NCBI RefSeq assembly: GCF_002252565.1
Contig: NZ_NPML01000018.1
Coordinates: 303,907 to 367,906, forward strand
DNA: 64,000 nt
DNA from: Petroclostridium xylanilyticum
GTDB lineage: Bacteria > Bacillota > Clostridia > SK-Y3
Direction of reading: 5' to 3'
Positions 23,510 through 31,642 of the stretch are shown piece by piece. A program made the position numbers and the translations under genes. Below the pieces are notes generated by a model, which saw only the letters and a list, made by a program, of their open reading frames with translations, was not told the origin of the DNA and made no database searches. Within the stretch, counting starts at the first letter, position 1. Every line of letters begins with the position of its first letter.

Positions 23510-24121
23510 TTACCGTATCCCAAGATTATTCAATAAAAAGTCAATTGCAGGTGAAGGTAATAAATACTTCTGGAGGTTCTCCCTCTCTTCAGAAGGATAT
23601 ATCTTTTCTACAACAGTGATAGCCGTATTGGGGTTCATAGTTTTAAAATCATAATCCTTTAATAATTCCAAATAGTTTTTCTCTCTATTCTGTGAAGGAT
23701 TGAAAATGCTTTTTAACCTTGAATAATAATCATCGTATGCAGTCTCTGCAAACGCCTTTCCTATTCCTTTTTCCCGTCTTAAATCATCACATGCAAATTG
23801 AAATAATTTTACATAGTCATTTCTGAAGTTTTTGCTCATCTCTCTCCATTTTGATATACCTTCAGCATTAAGTTTAGAATTAATTTTAAGATTTGTATCC
23901 TCAATTAAACGAATCAAAATATACTTAAAAACAATATGTACAGCAACCTTCAATTCTATATACCCTTTTATCTTGTCCTTACTAACTTTTCCACGATATT
24001 CCTTAAGAAATAAAGTCTCTTCTGCGCTACCTGTTATTGCACCCCTGATAGATTTTAAAATATCTCCTTTAAAATTAGTTAAAATTTCTATAAATTTATC
24101 TTTATTAGCACTAATATCCAT
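23510..24121 (-). CDS. Standalone paralogue of the PglX N-terminal domain; first gene of the BREX operon
   Basis: A 203-aa helical protein starting at ATG 24121 after AGGGGTG. Its segments line up with the N-terminus of the adjacent PglX: VFKYILIRLIEDTNL with NKVLFIRICEDKGF, LNAEGISKWREM with LSARGRDKWISL, KLFQFACDDLRR with KFAFADMKE, and AITVVEKIYP with VAKIIEKLD. It stops where PglX would begin its methyltransferase core. No catalytic motif is present. It may be a specificity or assembly subunit, or occupy the place of BrxE. The similarity is seen by eye; the role is inference. Confidence 0.6.
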   Translation of the reverse strand: MDISANKDKFIEILTNFKGDILKSIRGAITGSAEETLFLKEYRGKVSKDKIKGYIELKVAVHIVFKYILIRLIEDTNLKINSKLNAEGISKWREMSKNFRNDYVKLFQFACDDLRREKGIGKAFAETAYDDYYSRLKSIFNPSQNREKNYLELLKDYDFKTMNPNTAITVVEKIYPSEERENLQKYLLPSPAIDFLLNNLGIR

Positions 24122-24252
24122 AAAAACACCCCTGCTCATAAATCAATTATATAAAAATTGAGATTCAACCTTGCCTATATTCCTTATCAACTCTTATTAC
24201 TATTTCTTTTAATAATATTCGACAATTGTAATTAAAATCCTTTTAAATTTGA

Positions 24253-24293
24253 TATAAAAAGCAAAAGCGCACACTATTAAAGCATGTGCTTTA
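24253..24293 (-). terminator. Possible terminator after the lipoprotein gene
   Basis: AAAGCACA and TGTGCGCTTT arms on the minus strand, followed by TGCTTTTT. The stem needs a 2-nt bulge, so this is a weak call. Confidence 0.35.
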
Positions 24294-24310
24294 TATCACA
24301 TACTCCCTAA

Positions 24311-25633
24311 TCACGGTCCCGTACCAACACCGTCAATCCTCCAGCCGCTTTTTTCAGATTCTTTCTTCAATATAACAAATCTTGGCCAGATTCCATCATC
24401 TGCTGTTATTAGTTTCTTGAAATCAAAATCAACTTTAACCTGATACTCCAACACCCCTGGTTCATTGTGAAATCCCTTTAACTCTTTTATCTCCAACAAT
24501 TTTGCGCTATTAATGTTGTAGTCAATTTTATCCTCGTCCTTATTGAAAAGGTATTGGTTATCCATATTAGTTGATAAGTGCTGTGATAGATTTTTCCTCA
24601 TCATACAGGCCCATACCATTTTTATGTCGTGTTTGTCTAATGCCTTGAAATACTCTCTAATAATATCCTCCGGCTCCATTTTGGACAACTTGATTTCCAA
24701 TTCATCCTCATAATCGATATAATCTGCAATCCATCCATCCCATTCCTTACCCGTAATATCTTTTAAACTCTTTCTATCGAGAGAACATGCAAAAGAATCA
24801 TGCCTTCCAGCATCGATATATGCTCCAATAATCTGGTCATTATATTTAAGAACAATACCTCTTGCATCTCTTCTTGGTTTCATAAACTCGGGAAGCGATT
24901 CCCTCAGCCTGTAAATCTCTACTACTACATCTTTTCCAAGATACTCAGTAAAATCAAAACCTATTTGCTTGGGTAGTTCATTATTATAAGCCCAGTATAT
25001 CTTTACTGGGTATTCTCCTGCCTTATGTTTAACACTTTCAGGCAATTTCTCCTTTAAAGTGTTTATTCTATAGTCAACAGTCCAGTTATACTTGCCAAAT
25101 AGTTGTATTACCTGATGTTCAATATTCGTATCAGGATTTGTATACTCATTTAAATCCGCAATATATCTAAAGAAACTGTAGTCAGGCTCAACCTTTTCCC
25201 CATCTTTCTCTATGTACCCTATCTCATAGAGAGTATCATATGCAAATGTAATCTCTTTTTCTCTGCCATCTGCTCCTGTAATAATCAACTTATTATTTTT
25301 ACGGGCCATTCCACTCATTTTGCTTATTTTGGATTGGTCCGTCAATGGTTTGCTTTCCTCTATCATGGATATGATATCATGTATCATTTTATTGTCTGTA
25401 ATGGATATAGGTTTTACCTCATTCCAGTAAGGTCCATTTGTATCAAGGATAAGTTCAATCTTTGTAATATCCTTAGTCCTGTCAGCAGTTCCATGCTCCT
25501 CGTTTCTAACTTTATCTTTTTGTGTCTCTTGCTCTAAAGAAATTTGACTGTTTTGCACTGTATTACAGCCTGTCGAAAAAACTATTATTGTTGTCAATAA
25601 AAGCATCAAACATCTCCTGTACAACTTATACAC
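24311..25633 (-). CDS. Lipoprotein with a DUF4829-like C-terminal domain
   Basis: A secreted, membrane-anchored protein of up to 440 aa. The N-terminus has basic residues (YRRC), a hydrophobic stretch (LMLLLTTIIVF) and a lipobox ending STGC, so the cysteine would be lipidated. Starts at GTG 25633, TTG 25624 (after GAGGTG) or ATG 25606 are all possible; the first two keep the basic n-region. The C-terminal 110 aa (PEDIIREYFKALDKHDIKM...) have the NTF2-like pattern of DUF4829 proteins found in Clostridia and Bacilli. Middle regions are unassigned. Independent of the BREX operon. Confidence 0.7.
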   Translation of the reverse strand: MYKLYRRCLMLLLTTIIVFSTGCNTVQNSQISLEQETQKDKVRNEEHGTADRTKDITKIELILDTNGPYWNEVKPISITDNKMIHDIISMIEESKPLTDQSKISKMSGMARKNNKLIITGADGREKEITFAYDTLYEIGYIEKDGEKVEPDYSFFRYIADLNEYTNPDTNIEHQVIQLFGKYNWTVDYRINTLKEKLPESVKHKAGEYPVKIYWAYNNELPKQIGFDFTEYLGKDVVVEIYRLRESLPEFMKPRRDARGIVLKYNDQIIGAYIDAGRHDSFACSLDRKSLKDITGKEWDGWIADYIDYEDELEIKLSKMEPEDIIREYFKALDKHDIKMVWACMMRKNLSQHLSTNMDNQYLFNKDEDKIDYNINSAKLLEIKELKGFHNEPGVLEYQVKVDFDFKKLITADDGIWPRFVILKKESEKSGWRIDGVGTGP

Positions 25634-25701
25634 CTCGCTATTTCAGCAAATCCGCATTATCAATCCATGAAACAGAATCCAGCACCTACAACCTTATTTC
25701 T

Positions 25702-26073
25702 CTACCACTTTTCCCGTAAAATCTCTTCACGCTTCTTCTGAAATTCTTCTTCAGTAATCAGACCATCTTCTTTTAGCCTGTTCAGTTTTCTAAGCCTCGT
25801 TTCAAAATCACCACTTACAGATATTGACTGATTTTTCATCTCTGCATTTGCGCCAGTGTCAATGTCTATCTCCCATGACGCAACACCTTTGTCACCAAAA
25901 AAGTTATAGGCTTGAAACCCTGTTATACCAACTGCAATCAGTGTCCAGAATACACCAAACATACCTGCACTGGGAATTGCTACAAATAACCCAATAAACA
26001 CAAAAACAATACCTACTATCATACCAAACAATGATGCTGGCTTACTTGGTTTAACCCTTATTCCTCTTGGCAT
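25702..26073 (-). CDS. Small membrane protein with C-terminal SHOCT domain
   Basis: ATG 26073 (MPRGIRVKPSKPAS) has AAGGGAG upstream, unlike the further in-frame start at 26121. Two hydrophobic segments (FGMIVGIVFVFIGLFVAI and FGVFWTLIAVGITGFQAY) cross the membrane. The last 32 residues (RLRKLNRLKEDGLITEEEF) are a SHOCT helix pair, a short oligomerisation motif common at protein C-termini. 123 aa. Unknown role. Confidence 0.75.
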   Translation of the reverse strand: MPRGIRVKPSKPASLFGMIVGIVFVFIGLFVAIPSAGMFGVFWTLIAVGITGFQAYNFFGDKGVASWEIDIDTGANAEMKNQSISVSGDFETRLRKLNRLKEDGLITEEEFQKKREEILREKW

Positions 26074-26557
26074 AAAACCAACTCCCTTAAAATAATCGAT
26101 TTTTCCAATTAACATATACATGTAATATCGGCCTTTTCTCCATTTTGATTCTCGGTTTTATTATCTACAATACATTTTACACCAATCTTTCCTGTAACTG
26201 AACTATAATCTGACCATTCAAGTCAAATTATTCAGGCTGAAGCCATTATATCATTCAGATAATGAATATATTAATAATAGGCAAATATCTACTGCCGATA
26301 CTACTATCCTTTATCACCATTTAGACTATCTACACTAATTTTATTCGATAATTATAAGCAGGAATCCTTTTACATTCCTAAAATTCTCCATAAATGAAGT
26401 ACATACCAGTTAAGGTATGCACTTTGTCTCTTAACCAAATTAAGTTATCACGGTGAAAATAATCATCTATCTAATTATACCCTATCATCCTCAAGAACAG
26501 CAAATATATCACTAAGACAATCATCTTCTTTGCTCAGGTAGTCTATTACTTAAAACT
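26074..26557. other. 480-bp gap without an evident gene
   Basis: AT-rich. A small inverted repeat CATACC/GGTATG is present near 26402-26419. A short minus-strand open stretch at about 26115-26215 ends in stops and has no ribosome binding site; it may be a gene fragment. Nothing else seen. Confidence 0.4.
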
Positions 26558-27082
26558 TTAACCTTGTATTATAGACCCCTTATACCTTTTTGCCTCTTTT
26601 TCTGTCAGAATATAGATATTATCAAAATTAGCAATGTATTTATAACTTTCATTGTAATAGTGTAAAAAGTCATTTACTTCAGTTTCATCAGAAATTATTG
26701 CAGAATACGTACACTTACATTCATCAAAATTATAACCAAATACTTGAATATGTTTTATAAAAATAGGCTCATATCCTTGATTTATTAACATTTCATAAAG
26801 TTCGTCCTCTATATCCTTTCTTAACCATTCTTTTGCAGTAATATGGTCCCATGCACTATCTCCATCTGTTGAAATAGAGACTTGTCCAATTATTTCACCA
26901 TTAATTGAATCAGTTTCTTCTGCAGTGGTGAAATCTAACTTTTTTGCAAAGCAATCTAACTCATTCCAGTAAAATATCAATGTCGTTTCGTAGATATAAT
27001 TACCAAAACTATCCATCCGAACTACCTTTTCGAAAATTTCTTTTATTAAATATGGAATATGAATTTTAATTTGTTTCTTCAT
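26558..27082 (-). CDS. Hypothetical 174-aa protein
   Basis: An acidic soluble protein (MKKQIKIHIPYLIKEIFEKV) with alternating strands and helices and no known motif. GGAGG precedes the ATG. There is no neighbour closer than 220 bp, so it is probably transcribed alone. Function unknown. Confidence 0.5.
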   Translation of the reverse strand: MKKQIKIHIPYLIKEIFEKVVRMDSFGNYIYETTLIFYWNELDCFAKKLDFTTAEETDSINGEIIGQVSISTDGDSAWDHITAKEWLRKDIEDELYEMLINQGYEPIFIKHIQVFGYNFDECKCTYSAIISDETEVNDFLHYYNESYKYIANFDNIYILTEKEAKRYKGSIIQG

Positions 27083-27304
27083 TTGATTTCCTCCTGTTCT
27101 TAACCTATTATTTTATACTTTATTACTTCTCATAAGAGAATTACAATTAAGTAACTCTCTTATAAGAATAAATTAATTTACTCTTTGTCTTCATAACGTA
27201 TAAGATACTCACCTGTGATATAGGTGCTATTTCGTTAAAATATCCTATCAGGATTTAAAATCATATATATGTTTATATCCCGCTCTCGTAAAACCCAGCG
27301 AATT

Positions 27305-27679
27305 TTATAAATAACTAGTTAACTTCGGGCTCAACTTTTCTGTTTCGAAATGCCGTAAAAGACCTTCCTTGTTTAATATGAATCTTCTATCTACACCCTT
27401 TGGGCGTCTGGCTGTTCTACGGGATATTTCAATATCTCTTATTTTTCCGCTTGCATTGAAAGATATCGTTATATAAGTTGAAACTCCACTTGCTTTATAA
27501 CTAATAGCCACTCCTATAGATTCTCCATACGTAAGAAATTTGTACATCCACCTTGAGAATTTTTCTACTTCTTCTACAATTTCATAGATTTCCTCTATAG
27601 TATAAGTCCTTGCGTAACATCCCTTTTGAACTGCATTAAGTTTGGCTTCAATTCGAGCCTATTCATTTTTATCAATCAT
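27305..27679 (-). pseudogene. Unknown gene interrupted by an in-frame amber codon
   Basis: ATG 27679 is preceded by AAAGGTGG at ideal spacing and opens MIDKNE, then hits TAG at 27659-27661. The same frame continues (ARIEAKLNAVQKGCYARTYT ...) without another stop through ATG 27547 to 27305. The continuous reading would give about 124 aa, with a helical N-terminus and a beta-rich C-terminus (SGVSTYITISFNASGKIR). Only the last 80 residues are open from an internal ATG, which lacks a good ribosome binding site. A single TAG points to a nonsense mutation or readthrough. No family recognised. Confidence 0.55.
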
Positions 27680-27727
27680 AGCAAATCCACCTTTGTTTCT
27701 TATTACCTATCTATCTGTCCACTTTTC

Positions 27728-27856
27728 TCATTTTTTCTTATATAATTTGTTATGAATAAGTTTTGTAATCACATATTTTGTTTTCAGAAGAAACATTTTG
27801 CTGAATGCTACCTTCTGTTTTTTTCTTTTATTTGGACTTCTTGCCCTACTTTCCAT
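27728..27856 (-). CDS. 42-aa highly basic small protein
   Basis: ATG 27856 follows GAGGGGGTGAG, one of the strongest ribosome binding sites in the region. The peptide (MESRARSPNKRKKQKVAFSK...) has about 15 lysines and arginines and one hydrophobic stretch. It ends 49 bp before the interrupted gene at 27679, so the two are likely co-transcribed. No family known to me; it could bind nucleic acid or be membrane-active. Confidence 0.45.
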   Translation of the reverse strand: MESRARSPNKRKKQKVAFSKMFLLKTKYVITKLIHNKLYKKK

Positions 27857-28485
27857 AGAAACTCACCCCCTCAAAATTATCCTCTATTTTTAGTTTAACA
27901 CCATTTTTTTGCCATCAAATGCAATTTAGAATTTTTTAATTTTTTTTGCAGAATTTTTTATTTATTTTCTTTGCTTACTCCTTCATGCCTTTTCCCCCTA
28001 CTCCTTAATTCCTTTTTAACTCTTCTATTTATAAGCATAACACATGAAAATAAGAAAACTCTGATTTTCTATAGGACTTTAGTCCCATTTTTTATATTTT
28101 TTAAAAAATTTTTTGTCTTTTACCTTGTAGCCATCCTGCCTGTAATTGGAAATAAAAAAACTGCCTACTTTCTTAATTGTAGACAGTTTAATAAGAGGAG
28201 CATAAATGATGAAACCAGTTCTTTACTGAAGCATTTTATATACAATTAGTTATTCACGTCAAGTATATTTTTACTCTACACTTTTATCTTAATCTCTTAC
28301 CCTTTACCCTATAGTTAGGTCAAAGGCTTATGGATTAAGGAGTTTGGTGAATTTTAATGTGACAAAAATATAACCATGCATTAAATATCAACCTTATAAC
28401 TAATTCCTTAACCCTCCTCTCTAACCAAAAAGGCTGACAGATTAGTATACTACAACTACCCGTCAGCCTAGTTAAATAATGTTAA
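27857..28485. other. 630-bp gap; holds the DGQHR gene terminator
   Basis: AT-rich, with a run of T/A at 27930-27965 and a hairpin AACTG...CAGTT near 28150-28190. A short plus-strand open stretch here lacks a ribosome binding site. The last 60 bp carry the terminator annotated separately. Confidence 0.4.
28427..28471 (-). terminator. Terminator downstream of the DGQHR-domain gene
   Basis: AGGCTGAC/GTCAGCCT arms separated by about 26 bases. On the minus strand the stem is followed by TTTTT, 15 bp after the stop codon. Confidence 0.65.
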
Positions 28486-29553
28486 TTATTCAGTCTTTTC
28501 GTTTAACAGTTTTTTAAACATTCTTTCTATCTTGTTTTTAAACTTCTGCCTGCTTTCACTGGTGTTAATAATAGAATATCCTCTTTCCTTTCCACCCTTT
28601 ATCACTTCACCGTACCATACTTTAGAGGATTTTAGCAGGTCAAGTTCATTTATAAGGGGCAGATACTCCTTCCAATTTTCCTTTTCCCTTAGAACTTTGC
28701 TTATCGCCACATACCCGTAGAACATGAAGTTTTCCCCTAATAGCGATGTTTCCTTACTTTTCGCCCTCTTTTCGTAGTTATGAAGTTCAGGTATAATGTT
28801 TATCAGTTCATTGAAAAACTCTGCAAGGTATTTAGATAATTCCATCGCCTGAACCCTTGTCTCTAAATCCTCATACACTAATTGTATAGCATTTACCAAA
28901 GTTGCAAATGTAACAATATGCTTTTCGTCCTTTTTAGGTATTGAATTTCTTACCACTTCCACCCTACCAGCCAGGTCGCTACTTTTCATAAGTTCCCTGA
29001 CAATAATGTTTGCAAGTCCTGACCGATTGAAATACTCGGCACGACTGGAACTAATTTTAAGCCCTTGGGAGAATTGATGAAATTGCTGCTGGGCAGTCTG
29101 CACATCATAATTGGTGATTTTTACAGGGAATTTAAGTTCAGTTAAATCAAAGGCTGTATTCCCTTTTTCGTTTCCTTCGAGAATCATGGCCAAAGCCCTG
29201 ATTCTGTGCTGTCCATCGGAGATATTTATTTCACCGTCTACAGTAAGGTTCCCCTCCTCATCAAGTTCGACTTTTTCATTGCCATCTTCAAGCACATTTA
29301 ATGTAATCATATCTGTGAAATATTGGCCTGACAGCATAGAAGTATAGATTTTTTTCACATTGGCTTTGCTGTACACAGCAACCTCAGTTTCCGTATTGTC
29401 CTTTCCCCTTTTAACCTTTGTTCCTCTCTGAATCTCTGGGTTATATGTTATTATCCCATCCCTCCACATCTGCGCTAATTCCTGGCCATCAATAACAGTT
29501 TGATATTCCTTCTCACCTATCTGACTCACGTTCCTGAACACGTATTCCGACAT
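28486..29553 (-). CDS. DGQHR-domain protein (DndB-like)
   Basis: A 355-aa protein. ATG 29553 (MSEYVFRNVSQIG) follows GGGAGG, so the 40 codons upstream are probably not translated. The signature NISDGQHRIRALAMIL and the preceding NPEIQRGTKVKRG define the DGQHR family, whose best-known member is DndB, the transcriptional regulator of phosphorothioate DNA modification. No dndACDE genes are visible, so this is an orphan or belongs to a different modification system. It is 192 bp downstream of a YgjP-type metallopeptidase on the same strand. Confidence 0.78.
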   Translation of the reverse strand: MSEYVFRNVSQIGEKEYQTVIDGQELAQMWRDGIITYNPEIQRGTKVKRGKDNTETEVAVYSKANVKKIYTSMLSGQYFTDMITLNVLEDGNEKVELDEEGNLTVDGEINISDGQHRIRALAMILEGNEKGNTAFDLTELKFPVKITNYDVQTAQQQFHQFSQGLKISSSRAEYFNRSGLANIIVRELMKSSDLAGRVEVVRNSIPKKDEKHIVTFATLVNAIQLVYEDLETRVQAMELSKYLAEFFNELINIIPELHNYEKRAKSKETSLLGENFMFYGYVAISKVLREKENWKEYLPLINELDLLKSSKVWYGEVIKGGKERGYSIINTSESRQKFKNKIERMFKKLLNEKTE

Positions 29554-29745
29554 ATGTACTTTTCCTCCCTTGTTGTTTTTTACATTTATAATAATACAGC
29601 AAACTTTTCCAATACTAAAATTATGGACAATATTTTCTGGTTGTATTCTATCAGATATAGGTTTAAGGGACAAGGGAAAAGTTGATTGTGAATCTGTAAA
29701 ACTTATCTTAAATTCCTTAATCCTTTTACCCTTAACCCTGTAAAA

Positions 29746-30480
29746 CTATATTCCCAATCTATTTCCGTTTACTTTCAGCCACTCTCTGCCCTCAGTATAG
29801 TTTGGCAGGATAGACACTACAAGATTCCAGAAGTCCTTTGAATGGTTCATAATCCTTAGGTGGCACAATTCGTGTACAACTACATAATCAATTATATCAA
29901 TAGGTGCCATGACCAACCTCCAGTTTAAGTTTATATTTCCCTTTTTGCTGCAACTCCCCCATCTGGTTTTCTGGTCTTTAATCACCACTTTGCAGGGAGC
30001 CACTTTGAGTTGCAAAGAATACTTTTCAATTCTTTCTTTAACAATTTCAGCAAAACGCTGCCTGTACCATTTTATTAATGCTTCTTTTATTGCCTGTTTC
30101 CTGCTTTCCTCTGACATTCCCTGAGATATGTAAACTACCACAGTATCTTCCTGCATAAGTACTTCAACCTTGCCTAAATCCCTTTCCACTATTTCAAGGG
30201 TATACTCTTTACCAAGATACGGAAATTTCTCCCTACTTACAAATTCCCTGCATACCGTATTTGCCTTCCTTTCTCTTACTTCATTTACTTTTTTGACAAT
30301 CCAGTCTGCTTTTTTCTGTACTACTTCGCAAATTTGTTTTTCGTTGATGCGTAAAGGAGCGGATACCTTTACCTCACCGTTCATATCAATAGTTATCCCT
30401 ATTGTTTTCCGCTTGGTTTTAACTACAGTATAAGTAATTTTGTTATTGCTAGTTTCAACAAAATATTCTTTATTCTTCAT
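29746..30480 (-). CDS. YgjP/DUF45-type zinc metallopeptidase
   Basis: A 244-aa protein with the catalytic motif VVHELCHLRIMNHSKDFW: H-E-x-x-H plus a downstream H and F/W, as in YgjP (M48-like) proteins. The N-terminal half has the family's beta strands (KRKTIGITIDMNGEVKVSAP) and the central QKTRWGSCSKKGNINLNWRL, which is highly diagnostic. The enzyme is cytosolic; substrates are not known. YgjP-type genes are frequent in restriction-modification islands, in keeping with the surroundings here. Confidence 0.9.
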   Translation of the reverse strand: MKNKEYFVETSNNKITYTVVKTKRKTIGITIDMNGEVKVSAPLRINEKQICEVVQKKADWIVKKVNEVRERKANTVCREFVSREKFPYLGKEYTLEIVERDLGKVEVLMQEDTVVVYISQGMSEESRKQAIKEALIKWYRQRFAEIVKERIEKYSLQLKVAPCKVVIKDQKTRWGSCSKKGNINLNWRLVMAPIDIIDYVVVHELCHLRIMNHSKDFWNLVVSILPNYTEGREWLKVNGNRLGI

Positions 30481-30567
30481 ATTTTATCATCTAATTATAG
30501 TTTCGAACATCAAATACAGTTAAACATTAATACTTTAATAGTATCATAGCAAAACTTAAAAATGAAG

Positions 30568-30606
30568 AGAAAAATCACTGCTTTATAGTTAAAGCAGTGA
30601 TAAAAG
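30568..30606 (-). terminator. Hairpin terminator
   Basis: TCACTGCTTTA/TAAAGCAGTGA with a 4-base loop; on the minus strand it is followed by TTTTTC. It is downstream of the SymE-like gene and upstream of the metallopeptidase gene. Confidence 0.7.
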
Positions 30607-30725
30607 AATACAAGTAATATCTCAAAATGCAATAAATTTAATCTTACAAATGTTAAGTATAAGGTTATAGCGTACTTCCCATAAATCGAGGCAGGTATTA
30701 ACCTGCTCCGTTACGTATTATATAT

Positions 30726-30950
30726 TTAACAACTCTTTTTAAAGACCTTATTATTATCCTTTTTAACTAAACTAACGTTATTTTTAGCAGAAGCAATCCT
30801 AATTACTAAAACTCCATTTTTTGCTAAAACAACTATCTTCTTCCCTATTTCAAACCCAAGTTCCTTAAGCCATTTGCCTTGCAGCCTTATCTGAGGTACT
30901 TCCTTATCTCCTGTATAACTATAATAAACACTTAGAATACGTTTTTGCAT
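30726..30950 (-). CDS. SymE-like toxin family protein
   Basis: A 74-aa protein with VPQIRLQGKWLKELGFEIG, the AbrB/SpoVT-fold signature of SymE-type proteins, followed by KKIVVLAKNGVLVI. In E. coli SymE is an SOS-induced toxin repressed by the antisense RNA SymR, and it is linked to restriction loci. Whether this copy is toxic is unknown. A lysine-rich tail ends the protein. A hairpin (GCAGG/CCTGC) lies just after the stop near 30690-30710. The SpoVS-like gene is 28 bp upstream, so they share a transcript. Confidence 0.75.
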   Translation of the reverse strand: MQKRILSVYYSYTGDKEVPQIRLQGKWLKELGFEIGKKIVVLAKNGVLVIRIASAKNNVSLVKKDNNKVFKKSC

Positions 30951-30977
30951 TTTAACACCTCTGTAGTTGCTGCAAGA

Positions 30978-31271
30978 TTAAATGCTTTTTTCCTTAGCAA
31001 TCAATGTCCATCGAATGGCAGTCTTACTAATTGGCTGTATATCATTTCCTGTTGTGTTTACTTTAATGTAATACGGCCTCAAATTAAACCTATACCCTTT
31101 ATTCACCAGAGATTCAAGCGCCTGTATAATGGCTTTTACTGTCGTATATGTTGCCTTTACACCTATAGCATCAATATGGACAATGCCATCCTCAACTACG
31201 TATTTATTAATTGTATCAGCAATAGCGTTAATATTACCATTTCCTGAAACCTTTAATACCTGTATATCCAT
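30978..31271 (-). CDS. SpoVS-like protein
   Basis: A 97-aa protein with the SpoVS layout: an N-terminal strand VLKVSGNGNINAIADTINKY, then VHIDAIGVKATYTTVKAI (SpoVS has a closely similar IQAIGAGA...AVKAI) and a final strand RPYYIKVNT. SpoVS is a small Alba-like, probably nucleic-acid-binding protein linked to sporulation. It is normally a core gene, so this divergent copy beside a SymE-like toxin in an island is unusual. The ATG follows AAGGAGG. Confidence 0.7.
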   Translation of the reverse strand: MDIQVLKVSGNGNINAIADTINKYVVEDGIVHIDAIGVKATYTTVKAIIQALESLVNKGYRFNLRPYYIKVNTTGNDIQPISKTAIRWTLIAKEKSI

Positions 31272-31409
31272 GCCTTATATGCCTCCTTACTTTATTTGTA
31301 AGGCATATTAAGGATTGAATATAAGGCATTTCAAGTATTAATTTTCATTCTTCATTACTTCAGTTCAAAACAAGAATTGAACCAAAACTAAAATTGATTA
31401 GAATATTTC

Positions 31410-31495
31410 ATTAATACTTCATACTTCATTAACTTCAAGGCGTCTCTCAATGTTTCGCAAAGTTTTCTTGAACTGAAGTACCTTGAAGTATTAAT
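31410..31495. repeat. Inverted repeat cluster upstream of the primase gene
   Basis: ATTAATACTTCA (31410-31421) and its exact complement TGAAGTATTAAT (31484-31495) frame a region with further ACTTCA/TGAAGT pairs. AT content is high. Such clusters beside a replication gene can be a plasmid origin or an autoregulatory operator. Confidence 0.5.
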
Positions 31496-31578
31496 AACAT
31501 ATTAACCATATTTTTAAGTTTGTCAAATTTTTAGGCTTTATTTTTTTGTTACATTTTTGTTACAAAATAAAGTTCTTC

Positions 31579-31606
31579 TTGAAATGCACTGATTTATGGC
31601 TATAAT
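31579..31606 (+). promoter_or_regulatory. SigmaA-type promoter of the primase gene
   Basis: TTGAAA (31579-31584), a 16-bp spacer and TATAAT (31601-31606), 37 bp before the start codon, with CGGAGGA as ribosome binding site. Confidence 0.75.
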
Positions 31607-31642
31607 ACGTTCATTAAAAATTACGGAACGGAGGAATAGCCT

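Larger units (their letters stand above)
31272..31642. other. Gap with palindromic candidate origin or operator
   Basis: It holds short direct repeats of ATAAGGCAT near 31273-31330, several ACTTCA motifs on both strands, the 12-bp inverted repeat annotated separately, and the primase promoter. Confidence 0.5.

Noticed and set aside
27659-27661. Pyrrolysine at the TAG codon
   Set aside because: No downstream insertion element or pyl genes seen; a single nonsense mutation is simpler.
27971-28249. 92-aa plus-strand gene
   Set aside because: Low-complexity, phenylalanine/leucine-rich translation of an AT-rich gap, no ribosome binding site, and it includes a hairpin.
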